Positions 20,290-29,111 of a stretch of DNA of 64,000 nt are shown in pieces; the first letter of the stretch is position 1; each line of letters opens with the position of its first letter. Origin of the DNA: Panacagrimonas sp041603235. Its GTDB lineage: Bacteria > Pseudomonadota > Gammaproteobacteria > Nevskiales > Nevskiaceae. The stretch spans positions 62,001-126,000 of the forward strand of contig JBFIES010000011.1 of assembly GCA_041603235.1 (NCBI GenBank), read 5' to 3'. The notes under the pieces are model-generated. The model had not been told where the DNA came from. It saw nothing but the letters and a program-made list of their open reading frames with translations, and ran no database searches. A program made the position numbers and the translations under genes.

Positions 20290-21102
20290 ATGTTGTCCCG
20301 TATGCGTGAAGATATTCGCAGCGTGTTCGCACGCGATCCCGCAGCCCGCACCGTGTGGGAAGTGATGACCTGCTATCCCGGTCTGCATGCGGTCTGGGGA
20401 CACCGCGTCAGCTTCTGGCTCTGGACGCATAACCTGCGCTGGCTGGCGCGGCTCAATTCGCATCTGGCCCGCTGGTTGACCGGCATCGAAATACATCCGG
20501 GTGCGCGCATCGGGCGACGCCTCTTCATTGATCACGGTATGGGCGTGGTCATCGGCGAGACCGCTGAGATTGGCGACGACGTCACGCTCTATCACGGTGT
20601 CACGCTGGGCGGTGTGGCCTGGGACAAGGGCAAGCGGCACCCCACGCTGGGCGACAACGTGGTCATCGGCGCCGGCGCCAAGGTGCTGGGGCCATTCAAG
20701 GTTGGCGACGGCGCGCGTGTGGGCTCCAATTCGGTTGTCGTCAAGGAAGTCCCGCCGGGTGCAACGGTAGTGGGTATTCCCGCGCGCGTCGTTGCAACGG
20801 AAAGCCGGGAGCCATCTGCGGCCCTGAGCGCAGCGGCCAAGAAGCTGGGCTTTGATGCCTACGGTCTGACCCGCGATATGACCGACCCGGTTGCAAATGC
20901 TTTCGCGGGTCTTGCCGAGCACATCGACAAGCTCGACGAGCGGCTCGTGCAGGTGTGCAAGGTATTGCATGCCATGGACGAGCGGATGCCAGAGATGGAA
21001 ACCACCAAGTACGAACTGCCGGACTTCTGCAAGGAATCTCAGGGTCTGGATTCACTGGCTGCTGGAGAGTCGCGGCCGGGCAAGGAAGATCGCGGCGAAT
21101 AA
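20290..21102 (+). CDS. cysE: Serine O-acetyltransferase
   Basis: Makes O-acetylserine from serine and acetyl-CoA, the committing step of cysteine synthesis. 270 residues. The N-terminal helical domain is short, as in the SRPB-type SAT common next to isc genes, then the left-handed beta-helix of hexapeptide repeats runs from IEIHPGARIGRRLFIDHGMGVVIG (about 70) through NSVVVKEVPPGATVVGIPA (about 155). The catalytic His is in IDHGMG and the conserved LYHGVTLGG follows. The C-terminal 100 residues are a helical extension. A cysteine desulfurase lies about 2.5 kb downstream, consistent with sulfur metabolism. Confidence 0.93.
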   Translation: MLSRMREDIRSVFARDPAARTVWEVMTCYPGLHAVWGHRVSFWLWTHNLRWLARLNSHLARWLTGIEIHPGARIGRRLFIDHGMGVVIGETAEIGDDVTLYHGVTLGGVAWDKGKRHPTLGDNVVIGAGAKVLGPFKVGDGARVGSNSVVVKEVPPGATVVGIPARVVATESREPSAALSAAAKKLGFDAYGLTRDMTDPVANAFAGLAEHIDKLDERLVQVCKVLHAMDERMPEMETTKYELPDFCKESQGLDSLAAGESRPGKEDRGE

Positions 21103-21256
21103 ACCGCGCCTAGGGCCGGGGTCGCACCAGGCCGATTCTGCTTGCGCTCATGCACAGTTCATTTCCTGCGTGCTTGACTGCGAAGATCAGTCCTGCCGAT
21201 CAGCGTCTGCGTACCGGCTCGGTTGGATTGTCCATCGATCACCTCGGAGAAAAGCC

Positions 21257-22234
21257 GTGTTAACAAGAATGATCCTGACGGGCGTTGTAAGCGGGTTTCT
21301 GGCGGCTTGCGGAGGCTCGTCGAACGGATTCGGCGGTGGCGATGGATCGCTCTCCCTTGGCGTGACGGACGCGCCTGTCGACGACGCGGACGCGGTGGTC
21401 GTGAGTTTTAGCGGCATCCAACTACTGAATAATCAGGGAGGTGTCGCGAAGGATCTGACCTTTGATGAGCCCCAGCAAGTAGACCTGCTCAGTCAGCAAG
21501 GGGATCAGCAGTTTTTCCTGATCCGCGACGAGCCCGTACCGGCTGGAATCTATCGCGAGGTGCGCTTGCAGGTAGAGGGCATGACCAATTCAAGCTGTAA
21601 TCAGGCTTTGAGTAACCCCGACTATCCCTCTTACATAACAGTCAGCGGCGTGGACTATCCCTTGATCGTGCCGAGCGGCGGCAGTTCAGGATTCAAAGTC
21701 AAAGGACCCATCACAATTGCAGCTGGAGGCTCGGCGGCCTACACCGTCGATTTCGACCTGAGAAAATCTATCTCTGAGCGTGGCGCGACCGGTTGCTACA
21801 ACCTCCGGCCTGTTTTGCGGGTCGTCGACAATGCGCAGACAGGCACCCTGTCCGGAAGTGTGGACCCGGTATTGCTGGCGGATGCGTCGTGCACCTCCAA
21901 CCCGGCATCCGGAGCCGGCGCGGCTGTTTATGTATTCGATGGGGCCGGTACGATCCCGGATGATTTTGATGGCAACGACCCTGAGCCACTGACCACAGCG
22001 CTGCTTAGCCCTGTGGTGGATGACGCGGAGAACGTCATTTCGTTCGACTACGAAGTGGGCTTCCTGCTGGCTGGAAACTACACCGTTGCCCTGAGTTGTC
22101 AGGCTGGGGATGACGCCCCCGCGCCGAGCGACGATGCAATCGGGTTCATTGGCGCCGGGGATGTCCTGATTGAGCCAGACGCGAATACCCCGTTTGATTT
22201 TTCGGCCGTCGCTCCAGTAGAAGAACAGGTTTAG
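21257..22234 (+). CDS. DUF4382-type lipoprotein
   Basis: 325 residues with a GTG start, chosen because GGAG lies 7 bases upstream and a lipobox (SGFLAAC, Cys about residue 18) follows. After a Gly/Ser-rich linker the domain opens with LSLGVTDAPVDDADAVVVSF, the hallmark of DUF4382 surface lipoproteins, and continues as beta-rich sequence (VPAGIYREVRLQVEGM). The second half (from about residue 195, TLSGSVDPVLLADASC) looks like a carboxypeptidase-regulatory or prealbumin-like fold with two Cys. Substrate unknown; the location is expected at the outer membrane. Confidence 0.8.
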   Translation: MLTRMILTGVVSGFLAACGGSSNGFGGGDGSLSLGVTDAPVDDADAVVVSFSGIQLLNNQGGVAKDLTFDEPQQVDLLSQQGDQQFFLIRDEPVPAGIYREVRLQVEGMTNSSCNQALSNPDYPSYITVSGVDYPLIVPSGGSSGFKVKGPITIAAGGSAAYTVDFDLRKSISERGATGCYNLRPVLRVVDNAQTGTLSGSVDPVLLADASCTSNPASGAGAAVYVFDGAGTIPDDFDGNDPEPLTTALLSPVVDDAENVISFDYEVGFLLAGNYTVALSCQAGDDAPAPSDDAIGFIGAGDVLIEPDANTPFDFSAVAPVEEQV

Positions 22235-22318
22235 GCGAGCCGGCTGTTTTGGAACAAGCTCCTGGCGAAGAGAAAAATTGCTTGTAGTGTGGCAGTGTGC
22301 GTGAGAGGTACATTAAAA

Positions 22319-22341
22319 ATGCCGAATGGGATGTTCGGCAT
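22319..22341. promoter_or_regulatory. Perfect 8-bp inverted repeat ahead of the Rieske oxygenase gene
   Basis: ATGCCGAA, 7-base spacer, TTCGGCAT. It ends one base before the GGAGG ribosome site of the next gene, so it could be an operator or an mRNA hairpin that affects ribosome access. There is no T-run, so it is not an intrinsic terminator of the upstream gene. Confidence 0.5.
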
Positions 22342-22352
22342 GGAGGCCCGCA

Positions 22353-23492
22353 TTGCCCAACGCGCTTTTGAGTTCTGACCGCCAGGTCGCCCAACGTATT
22401 CTCGAGCACCTGGCGAATGGCACCACCGACATGTGGCCGGGTGACACTTGGCGCGAACCCGTCGCCAGTTATGTCGAGGCGTCGCGGCTTGATGCTGAAA
22501 TCAAGCAGGTTTTGCGGCGCTGGCCGGTGGTGTTTTGTCCTGCAGCAGCATTGCCGGAGCCGGGGTCCTATCTGGCCCGTGAAGCGGCGGGCATCCCCTT
22601 GCTTGTGGTGCGCGGTGAGGACGGGACGGTACGCGGGTTTCGCAACGCATGTCGGCATCGGGGCATGCAGCTTGCAGATGGCGAAGGGTGTGCGCGTGCG
22701 TTCTCCTGCCAGTACCACGGCTGGACGTACCGGCTGGATGGCGCTCTGCGCCACGTTCCTGGCGAACATGGTTTTCCAGGGCTGGATAAATCACAGCACG
22801 GTCTGATTCCGCTACAGGTCTGGGAACGTCATGGCCTGATCTTCGTGTCCCAGGATGGCGATCAGGGCGTGATGCCGCAGGCGGCCCTGTCAGCGATTGA
22901 CGGCTTGATCGCCCCACAGGACAGGCTATTTCGAACCCGGGTGCGTGAACTCGATGCCAATTGGAAGCTGTTCCTGGAAAGCTTCATAGAGGGGTATCAC
23001 ATCAAGCCGGCGCACAAGCAGACGTTCTACCCCTTTGGCTACGACAATCTCAATCTGCAGGAATATTTTGGATCCAATAGCCGTGTGGTCTTTCCCTTCC
23101 GCAGAATCGAGAAACTGAAGGAGGGCATGCCGGAACCCTTGCATCTGAATGGCCTTCTAACAGATGTCTATCAGATCTTTCCGAGCACCATCATCGCCGT
23201 TCTGTCCCATCACATCGCGGTGATCGTTCTGGAACCGCTGACGGCTTCCCGGACGCGCATGCTGACTTACTCACTTACACGTGGTACCGGAAGTGAATCC
23301 GAGATTCTGGCCCGCGCTGAAAAAGATGCGGATTTCCTGGACAAGACCGGGCAGGTCGAAGACAGGGACATTGTCTGCGCCATTCAGCGCGGGCTGCATT
23401 CGCGAGCCAACGACGCACTGAGCTTCGGAAAGTTTGAGGGCGCGATCATTCATTTCCACGCTGCTTTGCGCGAGGCACTGGCGACTGATTAA
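22353..23492 (+). CDS. Rieske non-heme iron oxygenase alpha subunit-like protein
   Basis: 379 residues from a TTG start, chosen because GGAGG sits 6 bases upstream; an ATG nine codons earlier lies inside an inverted repeat and lacks such a site. The Rieske [2Fe-2S] ligands are CRHRGMQL and CQYHGWTY (about 100 and 119). The catalytic-domain mononuclear iron site is EGYHIKPAHKQTF, with two His. These enzymes hydroxylate or demethylate aromatic, betaine or similar substrates using a reductase partner; no reductase or ferredoxin gene is adjacent. The substrate cannot be read from sequence. Confidence 0.88.
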   Translation: MPNALLSSDRQVAQRILEHLANGTTDMWPGDTWREPVASYVEASRLDAEIKQVLRRWPVVFCPAAALPEPGSYLAREAAGIPLLVVRGEDGTVRGFRNACRHRGMQLADGEGCARAFSCQYHGWTYRLDGALRHVPGEHGFPGLDKSQHGLIPLQVWERHGLIFVSQDGDQGVMPQAALSAIDGLIAPQDRLFRTRVRELDANWKLFLESFIEGYHIKPAHKQTFYPFGYDNLNLQEYFGSNSRVVFPFRRIEKLKEGMPEPLHLNGLLTDVYQIFPSTIIAVLSHHIAVIVLEPLTASRTRMLTYSLTRGTGSESEILARAEKDADFLDKTGQVEDRDIVCAIQRGLHSRANDALSFGKFEGAIIHFHAALREALATD

Positions 23493-23559
23493 GCCTCGAT
23501 ATCGTCGTGTCTTGCGATACTGCAATACTTCGACGCTTTCCTGACAGTTGCCGCACTCC

Positions 23560-24693
23560 ATGCCGACCTATCTTGATCACAATGCGACCACGCATCTGGA
23601 TGCCCGTGTGCTGGAAGCCATGCTGCCGTATTTGTCGGGCCCGTCCGCCAATCCTTCGAGTCTCCATCGGTATGGCCGCATGGCCCGCGATGCAGTCGAG
23701 CAGGCGCGTCAGCAGGTCGCGCAGCTGGTGGGTTGTGATGCCCGTGAGATTGTCTGGACTTCGGGCGGCACGGAGGCAAACAACCTGGCGCTGAAGGGCA
23801 TGACGGCGGGACAGTCACATGCGCGGGTTTTGTATGGCGCAACTGATCATCCCGCTGTCATGGAGGCTGCCGAATCACTGAGTGATCGTGGATGTAAGGT
23901 GGAGCCGATTGCGGTTGATGCCAATGGCGAAATCGTGCTTGAAGCGTATCGCCGACAGCTGGAGCAGGCGCCGACATTCATGGTTTCTGTCATGCGCGCC
24001 AACAACGAAACCGGCGTCATACAGGATCTCACTCACATTGCGGACCTGGCTCATGCACGAGAAGCCCTGGTGCATGTGGATGCAGTGCAGGCGCTGGGCA
24101 AGATTGCTGTTGATGTTTCCGAACTGCAGGCTGACCTGCTCAGTGTTTCCTCGCACAAGATTTATGGTCCGAAAGGTTGCGGCGCGCTGGTGGTTCGCAG
24201 TCATGTCGATCTGTATGCAACCCAGCACGGCGGGGCGCAGGAGCGCGGCCTGCGAGGTGGCACCGAGAATGTCGCCGCCATTGTCGGTTTTGGCGCTGCG
24301 GCAGAACTGGCTCAGGCAGAGCTGACTTCGCGTGCTGCCCATTGCCAGGCCCTGCGAGAAGCGCTGGAAGACGGCTTGCGCGCGCAATCAGGTATCCGGA
24401 TTTTTGCCGAACAGGCCAGACAATGTTTGCCCAACACCCTGCAATTCGCGGTGTCAGGCTGGGACGGCGAGGCGCTGCTGATGGCCTTGGATCGCAAGGG
24501 GTTTGCCGTGTCTTCGGGGTCCGCCTGCGCATCCGGCTCAGGCGAGCCCAGCCATGTCTTGCTCGCGATGGGGCTTGACCGAGATACCGCCAAGGGCGCC
24601 ATCCGTGTCAGTTTGGGTAAGGACAATTCGCGACAAGACGTGGACGCGTTCCTTGTGGCCCTGAGTGAGATCACGACACGTGGCACGCGCTGA
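23560..24693 (+). CDS. Cysteine desulfurase (NifS/IscS family), first copy
   Basis: PLP enzyme that takes sulfur from cysteine for Fe-S clusters or tRNA thiolation. 377 residues from the ATG of MPTYLDHNATT; a TTG four codons upstream is also in frame. Motifs: SGGTEANNLALKG, NNETGVIQ, HVDAVQALGK, SSHKIYGPKGCGALVV (PLP Lys, about 200), RGGTENVAAIVGFG and SSGSACASGS (active-site Cys, about 323). It is shorter than E. coli IscS and closer to NifS-like desulfurases. A second desulfurase occurs about 14 kb away. The stop overlaps the arfB start. Confidence 0.9.
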   Translation: MPTYLDHNATTHLDARVLEAMLPYLSGPSANPSSLHRYGRMARDAVEQARQQVAQLVGCDAREIVWTSGGTEANNLALKGMTAGQSHARVLYGATDHPAVMEAAESLSDRGCKVEPIAVDANGEIVLEAYRRQLEQAPTFMVSVMRANNETGVIQDLTHIADLAHAREALVHVDAVQALGKIAVDVSELQADLLSVSSHKIYGPKGCGALVVRSHVDLYATQHGGAQERGLRGGTENVAAIVGFGAAAELAQAELTSRAAHCQALREALEDGLRAQSGIRIFAEQARQCLPNTLQFAVSGWDGEALLMALDRKGFAVSSGSACASGSGEPSHVLLAMGLDRDTAKGAIRVSLGKDNSRQDVDAFLVALSEITTRGTR

Positions 24694-25142
24694 TGGATGC
24701 CGCTGATTCTGACAAGGGATCTGAGCTTCTGATCCAGCCGGGAGTCGTGATTTCCTGTTCAGAGATTCTACTGAGCGCCGTGCGTGCGCAGGGTGCCGGC
24801 GGACAGAACGTCAACAAGACCTCGACAGCAATACATCTGCGCTTTGATGTGCGTCAATCGAGTTTGCCGGAGCACTGCAAAGAGGCGCTGCTGCGACAGC
24901 GCGACCAGCGAATTTCTTCTGACGGTGTCATCGTGATCAAGGCGCAGCAGTTCCGTAGCCAGCCCAAGAACAGGGAAGCGGCTTTGGACCGCTTGCGCAC
25001 GCTGATCCAGCGTGCGCTCAAGGTGCCCAAGGCGCGCAGGCCGACCAGAATCTCAAAGTCGGCCAAGAAGCGCCGCGTGGATCACAAGGCTGCGCGAGGG
25101 CAGGTCAAGCGTCTGCGCAGCAAGGTTGGTGATCAGGACTGA
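24693..25142 (+). CDS. arfB: Alternative ribosome-rescue factor ArfB (peptidyl-tRNA hydrolase domain)
   Basis: Rescues ribosomes stalled on truncated mRNA by hydrolysing peptidyl-tRNA. 149 residues. The GGQ catalytic motif is GAGGQNVNKTSTAIHLRF (about 34-51), and the C-terminal basic tail (TRISKSAKKRRVDHKAARGQVKRLR) is what inserts into the empty mRNA channel. The ATG overlaps the upstream stop (TGATG-like), so it is translationally coupled to the desulfurase gene. Confidence 0.93.
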   Translation: MDAADSDKGSELLIQPGVVISCSEILLSAVRAQGAGGQNVNKTSTAIHLRFDVRQSSLPEHCKEALLRQRDQRISSDGVIVIKAQQFRSQPKNREAALDRLRTLIQRALKVPKARRPTRISKSAKKRRVDHKAARGQVKRLRSKVGDQD

Positions 25143-25308
25143 GCACGGACAGCTGCGCTTCGGCGGCAGCGCGACGAGGGAGTCCAGCTCTGGACCGGGC
25201 ATCCGCGATGCAACCCATTGGAAAGTCCCGAGCATTTGGCGGGTCTCCGAGCGCTTGAAGCCAGCGTAGAATCGCCAGCATCGTTGGATACGAGAAGAGG
25301 ACGGTCGC

Positions 25309-25815
25309 ATGTCATTGAGTATGTCTCAGGTTGCGGTTCCTGCATTGCTGCGGGCACTGGGCAATCTTCGCGCGGTGCTGGAAAAGGCGGCAGCGCATTG
25401 CACGGAGAGAAAGATTGATCCGTCGGCTTTAGTGTCATTCAGGCTCTACCCGGACATGCTGCCGCTGAGCGCACAGGTGCAGATTGCCACGGATATGTCC
25501 AAGGGCTGTGTTGCTCGCCTGGCCGGCATTGAAGCACCCAAGTTTGCCGATGACGAGAGCACTTTCGAGCAACTTCAGGCGCGCATCGACAAGACTGTTG
25601 AATTCATCAAGGAAGTGGATCTGAGCGCGATTGATGGCACGGAAGAAAAGTCGATCGTGATGAAAACGCCCCGCGGCGAACTTCAGTTCACCGGTCAGAA
25701 CTACCTGATGAACTTTGTTCAGCCCAATGTCTATTTTCATGCTGCAACGGTCTACAACATCCTGAGACACAACGGTGTCGTGCTCGGGAAAATGGATTTT
25801 CTCGGCAGGCCCTGA
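25309..25815 (+). CDS. DUF1993 family protein
   Basis: 168 residues; a TAGAAT -10-like box lies about 40 bases upstream. The sequence matches the DUF1993 pattern: LLRALGNLRAVLEKAAAHC, LYPDMLPLSAQVQIATDM, then FADDESTFEQLQARIDKT and the C-terminal PNVYFHAATVYNILRHNGV. These are four-helix DinB-like proteins of unknown role in many proteobacteria. The conserved His residues (HAATVYNILRH) may bind a metal; this is inference. Confidence 0.85.
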   Translation: MSLSMSQVAVPALLRALGNLRAVLEKAAAHCTERKIDPSALVSFRLYPDMLPLSAQVQIATDMSKGCVARLAGIEAPKFADDESTFEQLQARIDKTVEFIKEVDLSAIDGTEEKSIVMKTPRGELQFTGQNYLMNFVQPNVYFHAATVYNILRHNGVVLGKMDFLGRP

Positions 25816-25827
25816 GTCTGTTCGCGC

Positions 25828-26931
25828 ATGCGTATCGGATTGCTCGCAGCGGTATTGTTCTGGTCGCTTCAACTGCGCGCCGAGTTGCCCTACTGGATAT
25901 GCACGACCGAATCCGGAAGCAGGGCAGTACAGGACCAGCCCTGCGCAAACGACCCGGATGCGCCGCCAAACGGGCAGATTGCGGACGAAAATGAGCCAGA
26001 GAAGCAGCGGCCCGAGGCCTCCCGAGATGAGGTCACAGCAGACCCTCTGGGCATCTGGAGAAACCAGTGGCGTCGGTTTGTCGAAAAGCTGGATCGGGTA
26101 GGCGCTGGTCTTGAGGGCAAGGTGCCCTCGCTTGCGCCGCTGGTCGATTCCCTGAAGCGCCCCTGGTTATGGCTGGGTTTGTGCGCGCTGATCGCGCTTT
26201 GGTTGTTGGTTCGATTGAGTCGGCGCTTGCTCTGGTCATTCAGAAACTGGCGTTACCGAAGGCGACCCTCCGCCTGGACCGAGCATTACGCCCAGAGACC
26301 CGTTGAGAGCAAATCAGTCCGAGCAGATATATCGACAGGCAAGAAGGCCCGCAAAGTGCCAAGCGTTGAGCAAGCGGTTTCCGTTACAGCCGAAATCGAG
26401 GCGCCCGCGGTCGTTGGCGATAGTGCATCCATTCTGGGGCCAGACCGCTTTTCACCTGCATTGCTGCAGGGTCTCGAGGCCGCTCAGTTTGGGGAAATGT
26501 GCGTCAGGCTCTGGCGAATGCGAGGATTGCGGGCGGCCTATGATCCTGACAAGGACCTGTCGAAGCACACCTTGATCCTGTTGCAGCGGCCTGCTGAACC
26601 GCGCAAGCCCTATGGGATCGCCATGTGCATGTGTAGCCCTAAAGACGCGCTTGGCGCGGAAACCGTCAATGAGCTGATCCGCCTGATGAAGCTGCGCCGC
26701 TGTGAGTACGGTGCCATCATGACCCCCGGCGAATTCAGTGCAGAGGCTCGTGATCAGGTGCGTGGAAAGAACATCGAACTCAAGGGTTCGATCACCCTGA
26801 TGATCGAGCTTGAGTCACTGTCAGACCGGCAAAGAAAGAACCTGCTGGCGGTGGTGACCAGCGAGCCGGAAGACGAAAAATTCATCGAGCCGCCCATCGA
26901 GGCCAAAGTGCGAAAGGAACCCACGCTGTGA
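25828..26931 (+). CDS. Membrane-anchored protein with DUF4124-like N-terminus and Mrr-like C-terminal domain
   Basis: 367 residues. A signal peptide (about 1-18) precedes a short Cys-containing domain (YWICTTESGSRAVQDQPC), like DUF4124. A transmembrane helix follows at about 111-129 (WLWLGLCALIALWLLVRL), then a basic stretch. The C-terminal part (about 208-330, from FSPALLQGLEAAQFGEMCVRL to ELKGSITLMIELESL) has the layout of the Mrr/restriction-endonuclease fold, including the terminal NIELKG-like element. The expected catalytic D...ExK/QxK residues are not clear (the second strand reads GIAMCMCS), so it is probably not an active nuclease. Role unknown. Confidence 0.7.
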   Translation: MRIGLLAAVLFWSLQLRAELPYWICTTESGSRAVQDQPCANDPDAPPNGQIADENEPEKQRPEASRDEVTADPLGIWRNQWRRFVEKLDRVGAGLEGKVPSLAPLVDSLKRPWLWLGLCALIALWLLVRLSRRLLWSFRNWRYRRRPSAWTEHYAQRPVESKSVRADISTGKKARKVPSVEQAVSVTAEIEAPAVVGDSASILGPDRFSPALLQGLEAAQFGEMCVRLWRMRGLRAAYDPDKDLSKHTLILLQRPAEPRKPYGIAMCMCSPKDALGAETVNELIRLMKLRRCEYGAIMTPGEFSAEARDQVRGKNIELKGSITLMIELESLSDRQRKNLLAVVTSEPEDEKFIEPPIEAKVRKEPTL

Positions 26932-27027
26932 TGACGGGTCCCAGAAGATATCAGCGGGTCGAGGGCCGGCCAGATTCCACAGCGCCATGGCGCTGTTCAT
27001 TCCATTCAAATTGATTCCCTATACGCC

Positions 27028-28023
27028 ATGAGCAAACCCGCACTATCTGTCCTTGATCTGGCGCCGGTGACGACGGATACCCCGCCATCAGTCGCCCTGC
27101 GCCGCACTGTAGACCTGGCGCTTCTGGCAGAGCGATGCGGATATACGCGGTACTGGTTTGCTGAGCATCACAGTCTGGGCAGTGTCGCCAGCAGTGCGCC
27201 GGAGATCCTGATTGCGCACGTGGCCTCGCATACCAAGCGCATCAGGGTGGGATCGGGAGGCATCATGTTGCCCAACCACGCTCCACTGCGAGTGGCCGAG
27301 GCGTTCCAGACCCTGGCAGCGCTGTATCCGGGGCGAATCGATCTGGGTATCGGCAGGGCCCCGGGCTCGGACCGGGCGGCGAGCATGGCCATGCGGGCCG
27401 CCGATGGCGAGCATTTCTCACAGCTGATGTCGGAAATGCTGGCGCTTTCGCGTAGAAAGTTGCGTGCGTCTCACCCCTTGCATAGCGTCACGGTCATGCC
27501 CACAGATGTGCCTTTGCCACCGGTCTGGATATTGGGGTCGAGTGGCGCCAGTGCAGCCTCAGCCGGTGCTGCCGGATTCGGCTATGGGTTTGCTTCGCAC
27601 TTCAGTCCGGCCCCACCGGGCCCCGCACTGAACACGTATCGGTCCAGCTTCAAGCCATCGGATGCATTCCCAGAGCCACATGCCGTACTGGCTGTCGCAG
27701 CCGTTTGTGCGGAAACGCAGGAAGAGGCCGAGGACCTGGCTTTGAGCATGGAGCTGACCTGGCTTCGAATCACACGAGGAGAATTCCTGCCGCTACCCAG
27801 CCGGGAAGAAGCGCGCGCGTATCCCTGGACCGATGTCGAGCGGGAGTCACTGCGGCGTCAGCGCGGGCCCAGCATTGTGGGAACGCCTGATCTGGTGCGA
27901 GACCAGCTGCAAGCCATGGCAGACGAATGTGGAGCGAACGAGCTCATGCTGGTGTCGAATATTTCGGACCATGAGGCGCGTCTTCGCTCTTACGAGTTGG
28001 TGGGGCAGGCCTTCGCCCAGTGA
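27028..28023 (+). CDS. Luciferase-like flavin monooxygenase (LLM family, MsnO8-type)
   Basis: 331 residues forming a TIM-barrel bacterial-luciferase-like protein. Recognisable segments: the N-terminal LSVLDLAPV, RYWFAEHHSLGSVASSAPEILIAHVA (about 38-63), RVGSGGIMLPNHAPLRVAEAF, PGRIDLGIGRAPGSD and the flavin-binding GSSGASAASAGAAGFGYGFASHF. These enzymes use reduced FMN on small substrates; many have no known substrate. The gene stands alone between unrelated neighbours. Confidence 0.9.
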   Translation: MSKPALSVLDLAPVTTDTPPSVALRRTVDLALLAERCGYTRYWFAEHHSLGSVASSAPEILIAHVASHTKRIRVGSGGIMLPNHAPLRVAEAFQTLAALYPGRIDLGIGRAPGSDRAASMAMRAADGEHFSQLMSEMLALSRRKLRASHPLHSVTVMPTDVPLPPVWILGSSGASAASAGAAGFGYGFASHFSPAPPGPALNTYRSSFKPSDAFPEPHAVLAVAAVCAETQEEAEDLALSMELTWLRITRGEFLPLPSREEARAYPWTDVERESLRRQRGPSIVGTPDLVRDQLQAMADECGANELMLVSNISDHEARLRSYELVGQAFAQ

Positions 28024-28117
28024 GCGCCAGGACACAGATTGGTGTAGTGCAGGTACGGACGGCGCAGTCGCAGTGTTCGTGTGACAATACGAAAAATCAC
28101 GATAGGAATCGCTCGAT

Positions 28118-28981
28118 ATGACGCGCTCAGCCTGGGTGGGATTAGCCATTGGCGTCGCGATGCTGGCCGGAATTTACTGGTTCATGTACGGACCAGAGGA
28201 CTCGGTGGACATCCTGAAAGCGCCGCCTCCGCCGACCCTTGAAACGCGTGACGTGCCTGACCCCTCGCAGTCCGAGCCGGTTATAGAACACCCGCTGCCT
28301 GAAGCCCCGCCGGAAGAAGAGGCAGACGAAGAGCTAGAAGATCTGCCCGAGTTGGAAGCCAGCGACGAAGTCACTGGCAAAACGCTGCGCGAATTGTTTG
28401 GCGCCGCGCCAGCTGAATCCCTGTTGGTCCCCAAGGACATTGTTCGCCGGTTTGTCTTGACTGTGGACTCGCTGGACCGCGATCCGCTTCCCCTGTGGCT
28501 GCGTCCGGTGCGTCGTGTTCCCGGCCTGTACAAGGTAGAACGTGAAGAGTTGCCGCGTGAGGAGGGAGAAGATGCGGAATCGGCGCGTCTCCCGCCACCC
28601 GAGAAGATCACCACCAGTGATGAAAACCTTCGACGCTATGCTCCGTTGATGGCGATGGTCGAGGCTGCGGACGTCGACAAACTCGCTGCAGCCTACCGGC
28701 GCTACTACCCGCTGATGCAGGACAGCTACGATCAACTTGGCAATCCGCAATCGCGCTATTTCAATGACCGTTTCATACAGATCATTGATCATCTGCTCGC
28801 AACCCCGGAAATCGAGGGGCCCATAGAGCTGGTCAGGCCCAAGGTCATATACAAGTTTGCCGACCCGGATCTCGAAGACCGCTCATCCGGTCAGAAAGTG
28901 ATGTTGCGGATTGGTGTAGACAATGCGCGAAAAGTGAAGGCCAAGCTTCGCAAGTTGAGGTCGCGTCTGACCCGGCGATAA
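28118..28981 (+). CDS. DUF3014 family membrane-anchored protein
   Basis: 287 residues. A single N-terminal transmembrane helix (WVGLAIGVAMLAGIYWFMYG) is followed by a Pro/Glu-rich acidic linker (about 25-80), then the conserved DUF3014 domain: RRFVLTVDSLDRDPLPLWLRPVR, YKVEREEL, RRYAPLMAMVEAADVDKLAAAYRRYYPLMQ and YNPQSRYFNDR-like sequence. The protein is expected in the periplasm, anchored in the inner membrane. Function unknown. Confidence 0.85.
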   Translation: MTRSAWVGLAIGVAMLAGIYWFMYGPEDSVDILKAPPPPTLETRDVPDPSQSEPVIEHPLPEAPPEEEADEELEDLPELEASDEVTGKTLRELFGAAPAESLLVPKDIVRRFVLTVDSLDRDPLPLWLRPVRRVPGLYKVEREELPREEGEDAESARLPPPEKITTSDENLRRYAPLMAMVEAADVDKLAAAYRRYYPLMQDSYDQLGNPQSRYFNDRFIQIIDHLLATPEIEGPIELVRPKVIYKFADPDLEDRSSGQKVMLRIGVDNARKVKAKLRKLRSRLTRR

Positions 28982-29111
28982 ATTTTTGCTGGCGGCACGT
29001 TCGCCAGCCTTGCATCTGGCCGCATGTCAGAGTGCCGCAACTGTTTGTCGGCCTCGTGGTCCGTGCAGGCTGTTGCCAATTTAGTCTGGCCGCAATTTCA
29101 GGGGACAAGCA

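Noticed and set aside
28988..29008. Hairpin GCTGGCG with CGCCAGC after DUF3014 gene
   Set aside because: Seven-bp stem but no T-run on the correct side, so it is not a credible terminator.
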